64,000 nucleotides of DNA from Limisalsivibrio acetivorans (GCF_000421105.1 NZ_ATWF01000001.1:264668-328667), one strand, 5' to 3'; numbered from the stretch's first letter, positions 40,627 to 50,436 are shown. The notes: generated by a model from the sequence alone, not told the origin. Made by a program: numbers and translations.

Positions 40627-41454
40627 TCAGAACTCCGCCACCAGCCCAACCTTTGTCATCTCAACTCGATCTGAGAAGGTCTGTTTAAGCTTAGCATAGG
40701 CCGGAATACCGGTACAATGTCCGGTGAGTATTGTGCCAATATCTTCCCCTTTGAGGTAGTCTATTGCCTCTGATATCTGCTCGTCGTTGGCTTTAAAGAG
40801 GTGCAGGCCGCCTATGATGCTTGTTATTCTTTTCCCGGGGAAGAGCTTCTGTGCATGGTCCACAAGGTTCATTACGCCGGAGTGGGTGCATCCTGTGAGG
40901 ATAACGAGCCTTCCTTTGTCTTCAACTGCAAGAAACTGTTCATCCCTGAAGGGGTCTTTGACGGTTTCGCCGTCTATCTCTGCAATCAGTCGCTTATCCG
41001 CATCGAAATCGTAGTATCTGGGGATCTGTCCGCAGAGGTAGAATCCGGGTGCGATCTCGGTCTTTTCACTGTTAAGTGAGAGACGGTAAAGCTTAGATAC
41101 CTCTTCGGGTGTGCTGTCGAAACCTATGAAGGTTGTGCTTCCATCTTTTTCTGTTCGGCAGTGGTTATCGAATATATACTCGTGGGCGTATAAGGTTTTT
41201 GCCAGAGGTTTACCCTGCCTGAGAGCCTCAACAAGACCGCCTGCATGATCGTAGTGACCGTGTGTTATAACCGCTGAGTCGAACACTCTGCCCTCAAAGC
41301 CGAGTTCCGAGAGGTTGTTCTGGAGGGTTTTACCCTGTCCTGTGTCAAAAAGAAGGGAGTGCCCGTCCTTCTCCACAAGGGCCGCAAAGCCGTGCTCCGC
41401 TGTGAGGCCAAGCATATCGACATAGTTATCGCATATAATTGTTATTCTTATCAT
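40627..41454 (-). CDS. Metallo-beta-lactamase-fold hydrolase (dihydropterin phosphate synthase-like)
   Basis: The 275-residue protein has the metal-binding ITHGHYDHAGG and a later TGCTHSGVMNLV and LTGHCTG, typical of the subgroup annotated as 7,8-dihydropterin-6-methyl-4-(ribofuranosyl)aminobenzene phosphate synthase, as in MJ0301. The true reaction in bacteria is uncertain. The ATG has no ribosome-binding site; a promoter places the transcript start at or next to it. It is monocistronic between the repeat block and the glnA terminator. Confidence 0.85.
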   Translation of the reverse strand: MIRITIICDNYVDMLGLTAEHGFAALVEKDGHSLLFDTGQGKTLQNNLSELGFEGRVFDSAVITHGHYDHAGGLVEALRQGKPLAKTLYAHEYIFDNHCRTEKDGSTTFIGFDSTPEEVSKLYRLSLNSEKTEIAPGFYLCGQIPRYYDFDADKRLIAEIDGETVKDPFRDEQFLAVEDKGRLVILTGCTHSGVMNLVDHAQKLFPGKRITSIIGGLHLFKANDEQISEAIDYLKGEDIGTILTGHCTGIPAYAKLKQTFSDRVEMTKVGLVAEF

Positions 41455-41459
41455 ACTGA

Positions 41460-41488
41460 ATTTTAGCCCGCACTGCAGGTATTATCAA
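41460..41488 (-). promoter_or_regulatory. Promoter of the metallo-beta-lactamase-fold gene, near-leaderless
   Basis: TTGATA (41483-41488, minus strand) and TAAAAT (41460-41465) are 17 bp apart. Only five bases separate the -10 box from the ATG, so the leader is absent or nearly so. Confidence 0.55.
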
Positions 41489-41519
41489 ATAAAAAAGGGT
41501 GCCCCGAAGGACACCCTTT
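41489..41519 (-). terminator. Terminator of the glnB-glnA operon
   Basis: A ten-base stem with one mismatch and a UUCG loop (about 41496-41519) is followed on the minus strand by six T, 25 bp after the glnA stop. Confidence 0.9.
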
Positions 41520-41543
41520 GAACTGTTTTGATTAATCCTATGC

Positions 41544-42956
41544 TTAGGAATCGAAGTAGAGAAGGAACTCGTAGGGGTGAGGTCTCATATCCACCTGAGC
41601 GATCTCCTCTTCTCTCTTCCACTCGATCCAGCTTGAGATAACGTCTTCAGTGAAAACGTCGCCCTTAAGAAGGAATTCGTGGTCCTTTTCGAGTGCGTTG
41701 ATAGCTTCCTTAAGTGATGTAGGCATCTGAGGAATGCTAGCAAGCTCGATGGGGTCGAGGTCATAGAGGTTTTTGTCCATGGGCTCGCCGGGATCGATCT
41801 TATTCTGGATTCCGTCAAGACCAGCCATCATCATAACGGTGAAGGCGAGGTAGGGGTTACAAGCGGGGTCGGGGAAGCGGATTTCAACACGCTTTGCCTT
41901 GGGGGAAGATGAGTACATCGGGATTCTGATGGACGCACTTCTGTTTCTGGAGCTGTAAGCAAGGCTAACGGGTGCTTCGAAACCGGGTACAAGACGCTTG
42001 TAGGAGTTAGTGGCAGCGTTTGTGAAGGCTGCGATAGAGGGAGCGTGCTTGATGATACCGCCGATGTAATAGAGAGCCATTTCACTAAGGCCAGCGTACT
42101 CATCACCAGCGAAGAGGGGCTGTCCGTCCTTCCAGAGTGACTGGTGAACGTGCATTCCAGTACCGTTGTCGCCGAACATGGGCTTGGGCATGAATGTTGC
42201 AGCCTTGCCGTATGCACGGGCAGTGTTCTTAACAACGTACTTGTACTTCATAAGGTTGTCCGCCTGCTCTACGAGGGGAGCGAACCTCATATCGATCTCG
42301 CACTGTCCGCCGGAGGCAACTTCGTGGTGGCTGTTTTCGATGGTGAGACCAAGCTCTTCCATGATCATAACCATCTCGCCACGGAGGTTGTAAAGTGTAT
42401 CAGTGGGGGGGCAGGGGAAGTATCCTTCCTTGGGTCTAACTTTGTAGCCAAGGTTGGGGCCTTCGTCTGCACCTGTATTCCAGTCGCCTTCTACGGAGTC
42501 GAAGAAGAAGAAACCTTCGTTCTTTCTGTAGTCGTACTGTATGTTGTCGAAAACAAAGAACTCAGCTTCGGGGCCGAAGAATGCTGTATCGGCGATACCA
42601 GTGCTGTTAAGGTATGCGATTGCTTTCTTAGCAACGTTTCTGGGGTCTTTGGTGTAGGGCTCTTTGCTTATGGGGTCGTAGATATTACACATGATAGCGA
42701 GTGTGGGGATGTCAGCGTAAGGATCTACAAAAGCTGAGTCGGGATCGGGGAGCAGGATCATATCGGAATTGTTGATCTGCTGCCATCCTCTGATTGAGGA
42801 TCCGTCAAATCCGAATCCTTCCTCTATTGTTTCCTCATCGATCTGATGCTGGGGTACAGTGGTGTGCTGCCACGTACCGAGGAAATCTACAAATCTAAGG
42901 TCAATAAGCTTGATTCCCTGGTCCTTAACAAGCTGCATAAGTTCTTTAGCGGTCAT
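41544..42956 (-). CDS. glnA: Glutamine synthetase, type I
   Basis: The 470-residue enzyme joins ammonium to glutamate. It has the family blocks [45 protein letters not shown] and [16 protein letters not shown]. The segment [16 protein letters not shown] near residue 400 carries the tyrosine adenylylated in GSI-beta enzymes, so GlnE-type control is possible. It lies 35 bp downstream of glnB, under the sigma-54 promoter of that gene. Confidence 0.96.
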   Translation of the reverse strand: MTAKELMQLVKDQGIKLIDLRFVDFLGTWQHTTVPQHQIDEETIEEGFGFDGSSIRGWQQINNSDMILLPDPDSAFVDPYADIPTLAIMCNIYDPISKEPYTKDPRNVAKKAIAYLNSTGIADTAFFGPEAEFFVFDNIQYDYRKNEGFFFFDSVEGDWNTGADEGPNLGYKVRPKEGYFPCPPTDTLYNLRGEMVMIMEELGLTIENSHHEVASGGQCEIDMRFAPLVEQADNLMKYKYVVKNTARAYGKAATFMPKPMFGDNGTGMHVHQSLWKDGQPLFAGDEYAGLSEMALYYIGGIIKHAPSIAAFTNAATNSYKRLVPGFEAPVSLAYSSRNRSASIRIPMYSSSPKAKRVEIRFPDPACNPYLAFTVMMMAGLDGIQNKIDPGEPMDKNLYDLDPIELASIPQMPTSLKEAINALEKDHEFLLKGDVFTEDVISSWIEWKREEEIAQVDMRPHPYEFLLYFDS

Positions 42957-42991
42957 TCAGTCCTCCTGTGTATTTCTGGGGGAAAAGCTCA

Positions 42992-43333
<342 letters not shown>

Positions 43334-43355
43334 CTACCTCCGCTTCACACACTAA

Positions 43356-43371
43356 TGCAAACATAATGCCA
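43356..43371 (-). promoter_or_regulatory. Sigma-54 promoter of the glnB-glnA operon
   Basis: On the minus strand TGGCA-N6-TTGCA matches the -24/-12 consensus, with the GG and GC doublets at the exact 10-bp separation. The start site would lie about 15 bp before the glnB TTG. A 10-bp palindrome CGCTTAAGCG (43398-43407) lies just upstream. No clear NtrC site was found. Confidence 0.8.
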
Positions 43372-43581
43372 AAATATGTTTTTCCATAACCGCAGGGCGC
43401 TTAAGCGTTATCTTTATACACCCTGGTACTGCGGTTTATACCTGAAATGCCGTTTTTATGAGCTGTTCATAAAAAAATGCGGCCTGAAATGGCTGTCATG
43501 CAGGCTGAAGACAGCTGAAAAAAACTGCTGCTCCGTTTATAAAAGAGGAGGTGTGATGGTTAATAATTAATCAGTAGGTGG

Positions 43582-44256
43582 TTAATTATTATCCAGTTTC
43601 AGTTCCAGCAGCCTTGCTCTTTCGAGGAGGTGTTTATTATCCCTGCCTGCCTTCTCATAGATATCAGCCAATAGAATGTTATCCCTAAAAAGGTTCAATG
43701 TCCAGCCGTTGTAGCTGTCGATACGGCGGGCTGATTCAAGCATCTCCTCTGCCTTTTTGGTGTCTTTACCGGTGTAATGCCGGGCGAGCATTCTGTATAT
43801 TCTGCTCGCCGATTCCGGCGGGGTGTCCTCTTTGGATGCGTAACTCTCTAAAGGGGAGGGATTCGATGCATGAAGATCCTTTATGCCGGAGTAGGGCTGG
43901 GGGAGCTCTCCGGTTACATTATCCCCGGAGAGGAAGGATATTATTCTCTCCTCCACTGTGCAGTTGTCGAGGGATGCATACTTTGACGCTGAATTGAGCA
44001 GCTCATCCTTACCCCGTTTCGCCTCTATGACGTAGCGTCCTATATATACTCTGGATGCGTTGCAGAATGAATCGAGCCTGACAAAGGCATCTACCGATTT
44101 ATAGAAAGCGAAGTCCGCAGCCTTAAAGCTACCTCTCAAATAGCGTTCCACAAAGCTGCTGTACTCATGTACGGCGCTGTTGTATTCGGGTGATGTCTTC
44201 TTGCCCGAGCATGCGATTAAAAAAAGAGCAGCGGATATGACAAGCAGTTTTTTCAC
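43582..44256 (-). CDS. Lipoprotein, last gene of the Mla-like operon
   Basis: The 224-residue protein starts MKKLLVISAALFLIACSG with a lipobox LIAC, so it is a lipoprotein. The mature region is helical and rich in Ala/Tyr/Leu (DDFAFYKSVDAFVRL-like segments, YIGRYVIEAKRGKDELLNSAS), similar to TPR solenoids but without clear repeats. The final helices (YKEAGRDNKHLLERARLLELKLD-like) suggest a protein-binding surface. It overlaps the MlaD gene in ATGA. A periplasmic or outer-membrane partner of the lipid transporter is likely. Confidence 0.72.
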   Translation of the reverse strand: MKKLLVISAALFLIACSGKKTSPEYNSAVHEYSSFVERYLRGSFKAADFAFYKSVDAFVRLDSFCNASRVYIGRYVIEAKRGKDELLNSASKYASLDNCTVEERIISFLSGDNVTGELPQPYSGIKDLHASNPSPLESYASKEDTPPESASRIYRMLARHYTGKDTKKAEEMLESARRIDSYNGWTLNLFRDNILLADIYEKAGRDNKHLLERARLLELKLDNN

Positions 44257-45281
44257 GGCAGCCTCAGCTTCTTATCGGTTTCGGGCTTTGATCCGTCATC
44301 AAAGGGCCATCTCTGCTGAAGGTTATTCAGCATTATATTTGTGGAGCGAAGTATCTCGTCCGCCTCGGCTCTGATAGCGGTGAGGTTATCGGTACTCTCG
44401 GCGATGTCGCCGGTAACTTCGTTTGTATTGTTTATGGCAGGCTGGGCACTCTCCACAGCGGCGTGGATAGCCTCCACACCTTTACGGAACGATTCCACAG
44501 CGTTGTTCAGCAGTGTTATGGTTTCATCTGTACGGCTTACCTTGCTGTTCACGTTGCTTACGGTGGAGTTTGCATCGCTAACAGTTTTATCGAGCTTAAG
44601 TGATATCTCGTGGATGTTCTCCTGGAGATCCTCCACACGGTTCATGACTGCGGTAACCTCGTTCTTGAGGTAGTCGCTTCGCACAAGGTAGCCTACGGAG
44701 CCGGTTTTATTGTGGAGATCATCCCCTACATCCCCGAGGCCGCCGAAGAATTTTTCGAGGTTTTGGTTCTGTTTCTCTACAGTTTCGGTGATGCTGGCGA
44801 TATTGGCAACGATCTTCTTAAGGTCTTCAATAACGGGCTTTGCCTGCTCCGCTATCTCCTGAAAGCCCCCTTCACGTATGAGGTGGAAGGTTTCCCCCTC
44901 TTCGATATCTCCATATTTGCCGGAGCCGCCTGTGAAGACAATGTAGTTGCTTCCGATAACGTTCTGGCTTGTCAGTTTTGCTTCGGAGTCCTTCTTGATC
45001 CATTTGGTGTATTTCTTGGGTATGCGGGTGTGCAGAACAACCATGCCGTCATCCCGCAGTTCAACATCATATACCTTTGATATATTAAAGCCGGCGTACT
45101 TGATGGGCATGCTCTTGGAGACCCCTTCACCCGATTCGGACATTATATACACTTCTATCTTAGGCACGAAGATGCGCTTCTTAATAAAGAAGGTGACAAG
45201 CAGTACTGTTATAAGCAGCAACGCCGTAAGCACAAATATGCCCACCTTGAATTCTAGGTGCCTAAATTTACCTTGAGCCAT
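44253..45281 (-). CDS. MlaD/MCE-domain lipid-binding protein
   Basis: The 342-residue protein has one N-terminal membrane helix (VGIFVLTALLLITVLLVTFFI). The MCE domain follows (about 40-125, SGEGVSKSMPIKYAGFNISKVYDVEL, SQNVIGSNYIVFTGG). A long coiled-coil tail runs over about 140-310 (NQNLEKFFGGLGDVGDDLHN, TVSDANSTVSNVNSKVSRTDETI), longer than in E. coli MlaD. MCE rings carry phospholipids across the periplasm. It overlaps the degenerate MlaF-like gene by 28 bp. Confidence 0.88.
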   Translation of the reverse strand: MAQGKFRHLEFKVGIFVLTALLLITVLLVTFFIKKRIFVPKIEVYIMSESGEGVSKSMPIKYAGFNISKVYDVELRDDGMVVLHTRIPKKYTKWIKKDSEAKLTSQNVIGSNYIVFTGGSGKYGDIEEGETFHLIREGGFQEIAEQAKPVIEDLKKIVANIASITETVEKQNQNLEKFFGGLGDVGDDLHNKTGSVGYLVRSDYLKNEVTAVMNRVEDLQENIHEISLKLDKTVSDANSTVSNVNSKVSRTDETITLLNNAVESFRKGVEAIHAAVESAQPAINNTNEVTGDIAESTDNLTAIRAEADEILRSTNIMLNNLQQRWPFDDGSKPETDKKLRLP

Positions 45282-45772
45282 TCATCAAATCCTGATTCCT
45301 TATATTGCAGAAGCTCGTCAAAGAGCTCCCTGTGACTGACATGATCAATAATAACAGCATTATCAAGCTCTTCACAACGTAAAAATTCTCTGAACCTATC
45401 CTCGTATTCAGCAGCGTACATCCTGCGGGGGCTTATGATAATAATCCAGCTGGGCCTCAGGTAGCGCACCTGTAGATATTTCACAAGGAAACGCTGATAG
45501 TCATCAAGCTGATCGGGGCGGTGGTCCAGGGTGTGTTCGATGCCGAGCCTTCTCAGATCGCTATCTATCATCTTACGCCCCTCCTTCTGGCTCAGGCCGA
45601 AATGATAGCTTGAGGGGAGGATCACGTTTTCAAAAACCGAGAGGTTGCCCACAAGTGGGAGGTGGTTTGTAACGATGCCGATACGGACATTCTCTGCCTT
45701 TTCCTCAAGGGTATGGAGCCACCTGTCCCGTTCTTCGATACTTTCGTAGAATATGAGTGTATTCGGCTTCAT
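45254..45772 (-). CDS. MlaF-position ABC ATPase remnant lacking all ATPase motifs
   Basis: The 172-residue protein stands where mlaF is expected and keeps the MlaF-like stretch IGIVTNHLPLVGNLSVFENVILPSSYHFGLSQKEGRKMI. It has no Walker A. The signature, LSGG-type, reads LDDYQRFLVKYLQV, and the Walker B region reads SWIIIISPRRM without the acidic pair. It is about 80-100 residues shorter than MlaF. Its frame is intact and tightly overlapped by both neighbours (ATGA with mlaE), so it is expressed and probably structural. The transporter must borrow another ATPase or work without one. Confidence 0.75.
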   Translation of the reverse strand: MKPNTLIFYESIEERDRWLHTLEEKAENVRIGIVTNHLPLVGNLSVFENVILPSSYHFGLSQKEGRKMIDSDLRRLGIEHTLDHRPDQLDDYQRFLVKYLQVRYLRPSWIIIISPRRMYAAEYEDRFREFLRCEELDNAVIIDHVSHRELFDELLQYKESGFDEWLKVNLGT

Positions 45773-46557
45773 AGATATATCCCCGCAAGGAGCCCGAGGA
45801 GCTCAACCATAATAAGTGCATAAAAAAGGCGCATCATGCCCCGAAGAAGAGCTACCGGAATCTCGGTTATGGCGTTTTTAACCTGTGTGGCTGTAAAGAT
45901 GGGCACGGACATTATAACGTAGCCGATGACAAAAACCTTAATGAGGAATACCACCATATCTCTGAAATCGAGGTTGTCGTAAATGTTTGTTATCATGTAG
46001 TCGAAGGACAGCTCCTGAGTGATGCTCAGGATAAGGTAGCCACCCACAACCGTGATGCACACAAAGAAGGTCGAAAGGATCACCATGCTCACCAGACCGG
46101 ATGCAATTCTGGGGAGATAGAGGTACTCGTAGGGGTCTATCCGCAGCGATTCGAGGGTGTCTATCTGCCTGTGAACCTTCATTAATGATATTTCGGCTAT
46201 GACAGCCGTTGAGGAACGCAGAGCCAGAAGTATGCCGGTGACAAGGGGTGCAAGCTCCTTAAGAACTATGATCACCATGATACGGCTCACCTGATCAGGT
46301 GCACCGAGTATGTCCATCCCCTGCGTAAGTCCGCCTACGAGGATTACTCCAAAAACTAGGGAGACGATGGAATACATCGGCAGGATCTGCACTCCGGTGA
46401 AGTATATCTGTCGAATGAACACCAAACTGATGGCAGGATTGAATATTTTCAGCTTCAATGCCACCTTTAGAACATTGGTTGTAAATTTGGTGTAGTCATA
46501 AAAGAAGGTTGCGATGTTTATTAAGAAACGCCCCAAGCTTCTGATGATATTTTCCAT
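45769..46557 (-). CDS. MlaE-family lipid transporter permease
   Basis: The 262-residue membrane protein has the MlaE/YrbE domain: FIRQIYFTGVQILPMYSIVSLVFGVIL, LKELAPLVTGILLALRSSTAVIAEISLMKV and RIDPYEYLYLPRIASGLVSMVIL are highly conserved. ATG 46557 is preferred over an in-frame start 18 bp upstream because a TATAAT lies exactly six bases before it. It heads the operon mlaE - degenerate ATPase - mlaD - lipoprotein for phospholipid traffic between the membranes. Confidence 0.9.
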   Translation of the reverse strand: MENIIRSLGRFLINIATFFYDYTKFTTNVLKVALKLKIFNPAISLVFIRQIYFTGVQILPMYSIVSLVFGVILVGGLTQGMDILGAPDQVSRIMVIIVLKELAPLVTGILLALRSSTAVIAEISLMKVHRQIDTLESLRIDPYEYLYLPRIASGLVSMVILSTFFVCITVVGGYLILSITQELSFDYMITNIYDNLDFRDMVVFLIKVFVIGYVIMSVPIFTATQVKNAITEIPVALLRGMMRLFYALIMVELLGLLAGIYL

Positions 46558-46563
46558 ATTCGG

Positions 46564-46591
46564 ATTATACGTCAACTGTGCGTAAAATCAA
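46564..46591 (-). promoter_or_regulatory. Promoter of the Mla-like operon giving a likely leaderless mRNA
   Basis: TTGATT (46586-46591, minus strand) and a perfect TATAAT (46564-46569) are 16 bp apart. Six bases lie between the -10 box and the ATG, as for the MarR gene, and there is no ribosome-binding site. Confidence 0.62.
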
Positions 46592-46666
46592 TTATAACGT
46601 TAGTTACGGTTAATAAGGCGTTAATATGTATACGTTTAATTAACTGGAGTCCGCCATATAAAAGCG

Positions 46667-46695
46667 TTGACGTGTTTTAGAATAGTTGTTATAAA
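46667..46695 (+). promoter_or_regulatory. Promoter of the pyruvate:ferredoxin oxidoreductase gene
   Basis: TTGACG (46667-46672) and TATAAA (46690-46695) are 17 bp apart with an extended TG motif before the -10. The leader to the ATG at 46779 is about 80 nt, with AAAGGAGG before the start. Confidence 0.65.
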
Positions 46696-46778
46696 GTTAG
46701 ATATTTTCAAAAATTGCTATTCCGGGTTTCATTTCAGATTGTCGCAGATGCCGTATAACATTCTTTAAAGGAGGAATA

Positions 46779-49700
46779 ATGGCTACACGCAGAAAGGTCA
46801 ACATTGACGGCAACACAGCCGCCGCTCATGTTGCACACGCCACGAATGAGGTCATTGCGATCTATCCCATCACACCTTCCTCTGTAATGGGAGAGATTGC
46901 GGATGAGAAAACCGCTAAAGGCGAGGCCAATATCTGGGGCTCCATCCCCAAGGTAGTTGAGCTTCAGTCCGAGGGCGGAGCTTCCGGTGCTGTACACGGT
47001 GCTCTGAGCGCAGGCGCACTCACAACCACCTTCACAGCATCTCAGGGACTTCTTCTCATGATCCCCAATATGTACAAGATCGCTGGTGAGCTTACACCCA
47101 CAGTATTCCATGTGAGTGCGAGGGCGCTTGCTTCCCACGCTCTTTCCATCTTCGGAGATCATTCAGACGTTATGGCGTGCCGTCAGACTGGCTGGAGCAT
47201 GCTCTGCTCCAACAACCCCCAGGAAGTTATGGACTTCGCTCTTATCTCCCAGGCCGCTACGCTTGAGGGAAGGATCCCCGTTCTCCATTACTTCGACGGT
47301 TTCAGAACATCCCACGAAGTACGCACTTCAGAAGAGCTTACCATTGAAGACATGAGGTTCATGGTTAACGACGAGCTTGTGCGCAAGCACAGAGAGAGAT
47401 CTCTCAGTCCTGACCACCCCACCATCAAAGGTACTGCTCAAAACCCGGACGTATTTTTCCAGAGCCGCGAGACAGTAAACAAATACTACGCAGATTTCCC
47501 CGCCATAATACAAGAGCAGATGGATAAATTCGCCGGACTTACAGGAAGGCAGTACAAGCTTATGGACTATGTTGGTGCACCTGATGCCGAGAAGGTTGTC
47601 ATCATCATGGGTTCAGGAGCGGATGTTGCTGAGGAAGCGGTTGAGCATATGACTTCCCAGGGCGAGAAGGTAGGTATCCTTAAAGTAAGGCTTTACAGAC
47701 CCTTCCCCCTTGATGCTTTCATCGATGCTCTTCCCAAAACAGTTAAAAAGATGTGTGTTCTCGACAGAACCAAAGAGCCCGGCTCCATTGGCGAGCCCAT
47801 GTACCTCGATGTTCGTACAGCCATAGGCGAAGCTATGCAGAAGGGTACATTCAAGTTCGACGGCTATCCTGTAATCGTTGGCGGCCGCTACGGTCTCGGT
47901 TCCAAAGAGTTCACCCCCGCTATGGTTAAGGCATGTTTCGACAACCTCGACAAAGACGAGCCCATGAACCAGTTCAGCGTAGGTATTGAGGACGATCTCA
48001 ACAAGACCAGTCTCGACTACGACGCCAACTGGCTCACACCCCAGGACGAAGTTTACAATGCTATGTTCTTCGGCCTCGGCTCCGACGGTACGGTTGGTGC
48101 AAACAAGAACTCCGCCAAGATCATCGGCGAGAATACAGAGAACAACGTTCAGGCCTACTTCGTATACGACTCCAAGAAGGCAGGCTCCATGACAACCTCT
48201 CACCTCCGTTTCGGCAAGAAGGACATCAAGAGCTCCTATCTTATCCAGGAAGCGGACTTCGTTGCATGCCACAACTTCTCCTTCCTTGAGAAGTACGACA
48301 TGCTCAAGTTCCTCAAGGTGGGCGGAACCTTCCTCATCAACAGCGAATACGGCAAGGATGAGGTTTGGGAGCACATCCCCGAAGTAGTTCAGAAGCAGAT
48401 AATAAGCAAGAAGGCCAAGGTTCTTGTTATCAACGCTGTTAAAGCGGCTAACGAGATCGGCCTCGGACCCAGATATAACGTTATCCTCCAGACTGCTTTC
48501 TTCAAAGAGTCTGAGATTCTCCCCTTTGCAGAAGCCAAAAAAGCCATTGAGGACGCTATCCATAAGTCCTACGGCAGATATGGCGACAAGGTTGTTAACA
48601 TGAACCTTAAGGCTGTTGAGGCTGGTGAAACTCTCCTTGAGGAGGTTGACTACGCAGGTGTCGGCGCAATGGGCGTTAAAGAGAATGACTGCATTCCCTT
48701 CCCCCTTGTGAACGAGTGCACCACCAACCCCGATGCTTCAAACTTCGTTAAAGAGGTTACAAGCGTTCTCGTTGCCAACAGAGGTGACGAAGTGCCTGTC
48801 TCCAAACTCCCCGTGGATGGCACGTTCCCCACGGACACTGCGAAGTACGAGAAGCGTAACATCGCCATCAACGCCCCCGAATGGGTTGAAGAGCTCTGTA
48901 TCCAGTGCGGTATATGTTCCTTCGTATGCCCCCACGCCTCTATCAGAACCAAGATCTACGATCCCGCTGTTCTTGATAAGGCCCCTGCAGAGTTCAAGTC
49001 CTCCGACGCCAGAGGCAAAGAGTACAAGGGCATGAAGTTCACCGTACAGCTCGCTCCCGAAGACTGTACAGGTTGCGGCGCTTGTGTTTACAACTGCCCC
49101 GCTAAGAGTAAGACAGACCCCAGCGTTAAGGCGATCAACATGGTACATCAGGCGGACATCAGAGAAAGAGAGAAGAAGAACTTCGACTTCTTCCTTACCA
49201 TCCCTGAGCTCCCCCTCGATAAATACAAGCTTACCACCCTTAAGGGTAGCCAGTTTGCGCCCCATCTCTTTGAATTCTCCGGCGCTTGTGCTGGTTGCGG
49301 TGAGACCCCCTATGTTAAGCTCCTTTCCCAGCTCTTCGGTGACAGGGCTTATATCGCAAACGCCACAGGATGTTCCTCCATCTACGGCGGTAACCTCCCC
49401 ACAACGCCCTACACTGTAAGGGATGACGGCAGAGGACCTACCTGGTCAAACTCCCTCTTCGAGGATAACGCAGAGTTCGGCTATGGTATGAGACTCGCCG
49501 TGGACAAGTTCAAGGAGAACGCTGTTGAGCTCATCGAAAAGATGAAGGACCAGCTTGATGCCGCACTCATCGACGAGATTCTCAACGCCGAGCAGGTTGA
49601 GCAGGCTCAGATTGAGGCCCAGAGAGCAAGGGTTGAAAAGCTTAAGGATATCCTTAAGTCCATCGATTCCGAGGATGCAAGAAACCTTGAGAGCCTTGCA

Positions 49701-50378
49701 GACTACCTCGTTGCCAAGTCCGTATGGATACTCGGCGGTGACGGATGGGCATACGATATCGGTTACGGCGGTCTTGACCACGTACTCGCTACCACAGAGA
49801 ACATAAACGTTCTCGTTCTTGATACAGAGGTGTACTCCAACACCGGCGGTCAGGCTTCCAAGTCTACCCCCATCGGTGCTGCGGCTAAGTTTGCCTTCTC
49901 CGGTAAGGTTCCCGAGAAGAAGGACCTCGGCATGATCACCATGACCTACGGTCATATCTATGTCGCCAAGGTATCCCTTGCGAACCCCGCCCAGTGTATC
50001 AAGGCATTCATCGAGGCAGAGAAGTACGACGGTCCTTCCGTTATCATCGCATACAGCCACTGTATCGCCCATGGTATCGATATGACCTCCGGTGTAGATG
50101 CTCAGAAGAGAGCTGTTAACGCAGGCTACTGGCCCCTCTACCGCTTCGATCCTCTGAAGCTTGAGGCTGGCGAGAACCCGCTTACCATCGACAGTAAGGA
50201 GCCCACAATCGAGCTTGAGGAGTTCATGAACTCCGAGAACCGATTCAAGGTTGTTAAGAAGATGTATCCTGAAAAGGCTGAAGAGCTTGCCAAGATTGCA
50301 GCGAAGAAGCTTAAGAGAAGGATGAGCATCCACAGACAGCTTGCTGAGAAGATGGACTGCTCCGTAGAAGACAAATAA
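46779..50378 (+). CDS. nifJ: Pyruvate:ferredoxin (flavodoxin) oxidoreductase, single chain
   Basis: The 1199-residue enzyme converts pyruvate and CoA to acetyl-CoA, CO2 and reduced ferredoxin, or the reverse. All domains are present in order. The N-terminal pyruvate domain has GNTAAAHVAHATNEV and YPITPSS, and the gamma domain covers about 420-600. A two-cluster ferredoxin domain carries CIQCGICSFVCP and CTGCGACVYNCP (about 705-780). The TPP domain has CAGCGETPYVKLL, ATGCSSIYGGNLPTTPY and LDTEVYSNTGGQASKSTP. It is monocistronic with its own promoter and terminator, and its length is typical for the family. Confidence 0.96.
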   Translation: MATRRKVNIDGNTAAAHVAHATNEVIAIYPITPSSVMGEIADEKTAKGEANIWGSIPKVVELQSEGGASGAVHGALSAGALTTTFTASQGLLLMIPNMYKIAGELTPTVFHVSARALASHALSIFGDHSDVMACRQTGWSMLCSNNPQEVMDFALISQAATLEGRIPVLHYFDGFRTSHEVRTSEELTIEDMRFMVNDELVRKHRERSLSPDHPTIKGTAQNPDVFFQSRETVNKYYADFPAIIQEQMDKFAGLTGRQYKLMDYVGAPDAEKVVIIMGSGADVAEEAVEHMTSQGEKVGILKVRLYRPFPLDAFIDALPKTVKKMCVLDRTKEPGSIGEPMYLDVRTAIGEAMQKGTFKFDGYPVIVGGRYGLGSKEFTPAMVKACFDNLDKDEPMNQFSVGIEDDLNKTSLDYDANWLTPQDEVYNAMFFGLGSDGTVGANKNSAKIIGENTENNVQAYFVYDSKKAGSMTTSHLRFGKKDIKSSYLIQEADFVACHNFSFLEKYDMLKFLKVGGTFLINSEYGKDEVWEHIPEVVQKQIISKKAKVLVINAVKAANEIGLGPRYNVILQTAFFKESEILPFAEAKKAIEDAIHKSYGRYGDKVVNMNLKAVEAGETLLEEVDYAGVGAMGVKENDCIPFPLVNECTTNPDASNFVKEVTSVLVANRGDEVPVSKLPVDGTFPTDTAKYEKRNIAINAPEWVEELCIQCGICSFVCPHASIRTKIYDPAVLDKAPAEFKSSDARGKEYKGMKFTVQLAPEDCTGCGACVYNCPAKSKTDPSVKAINMVHQADIREREKKNFDFFLTIPELPLDKYKLTTLKGSQFAPHLFEFSGACAGCGETPYVKLLSQLFGDRAYIANATGCSSIYGGNLPTTPYTVRDDGRGPTWSNSLFEDNAEFGYGMRLAVDKFKENAVELIEKMKDQLDAALIDEILNAEQVEQAQIEAQRARVEKLKDILKSIDSEDARNLESLADYLVAKSVWILGGDGWAYDIGYGGLDHVLATTENINVLVLDTEVYSNTGGQASKSTPIGAAAKFAFSGKVPEKKDLGMITMTYGHIYVAKVSLANPAQCIKAFIEAEKYDGPSVIIAYSHCIAHGIDMTSGVDAQKRAVNAGYWPLYRFDPLKLEAGENPLTIDSKEPTIELEEFMNSENRFKVVKKMYPEKAEELAKIAAKKLKRRMSIHRQLAEKMDCSVEDK

Positions 50379-50406
50379 ACCGCTTAATAAGCGTTTATAA
50401 AACTAT

Positions 50407-50436
50407 AAAGGCGGACCTTCGGGTCCGCCTTTTTTT
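50407..50436 (+). terminator. Terminator of nifJ
   Basis: An 11-base stem (50407-50417 with 50422-50432) with a UUCG loop runs into a T tract. Confidence 0.93.

Noticed and set aside
43376..43570. A 64-codon plus-strand frame upstream of glnB
   Set aside because: It overlaps the region next to the sigma-54 promoter, is rich in Cys, Tyr and Lys without a family pattern, and starts in an AT-rich spacer without a ribosome-binding site.
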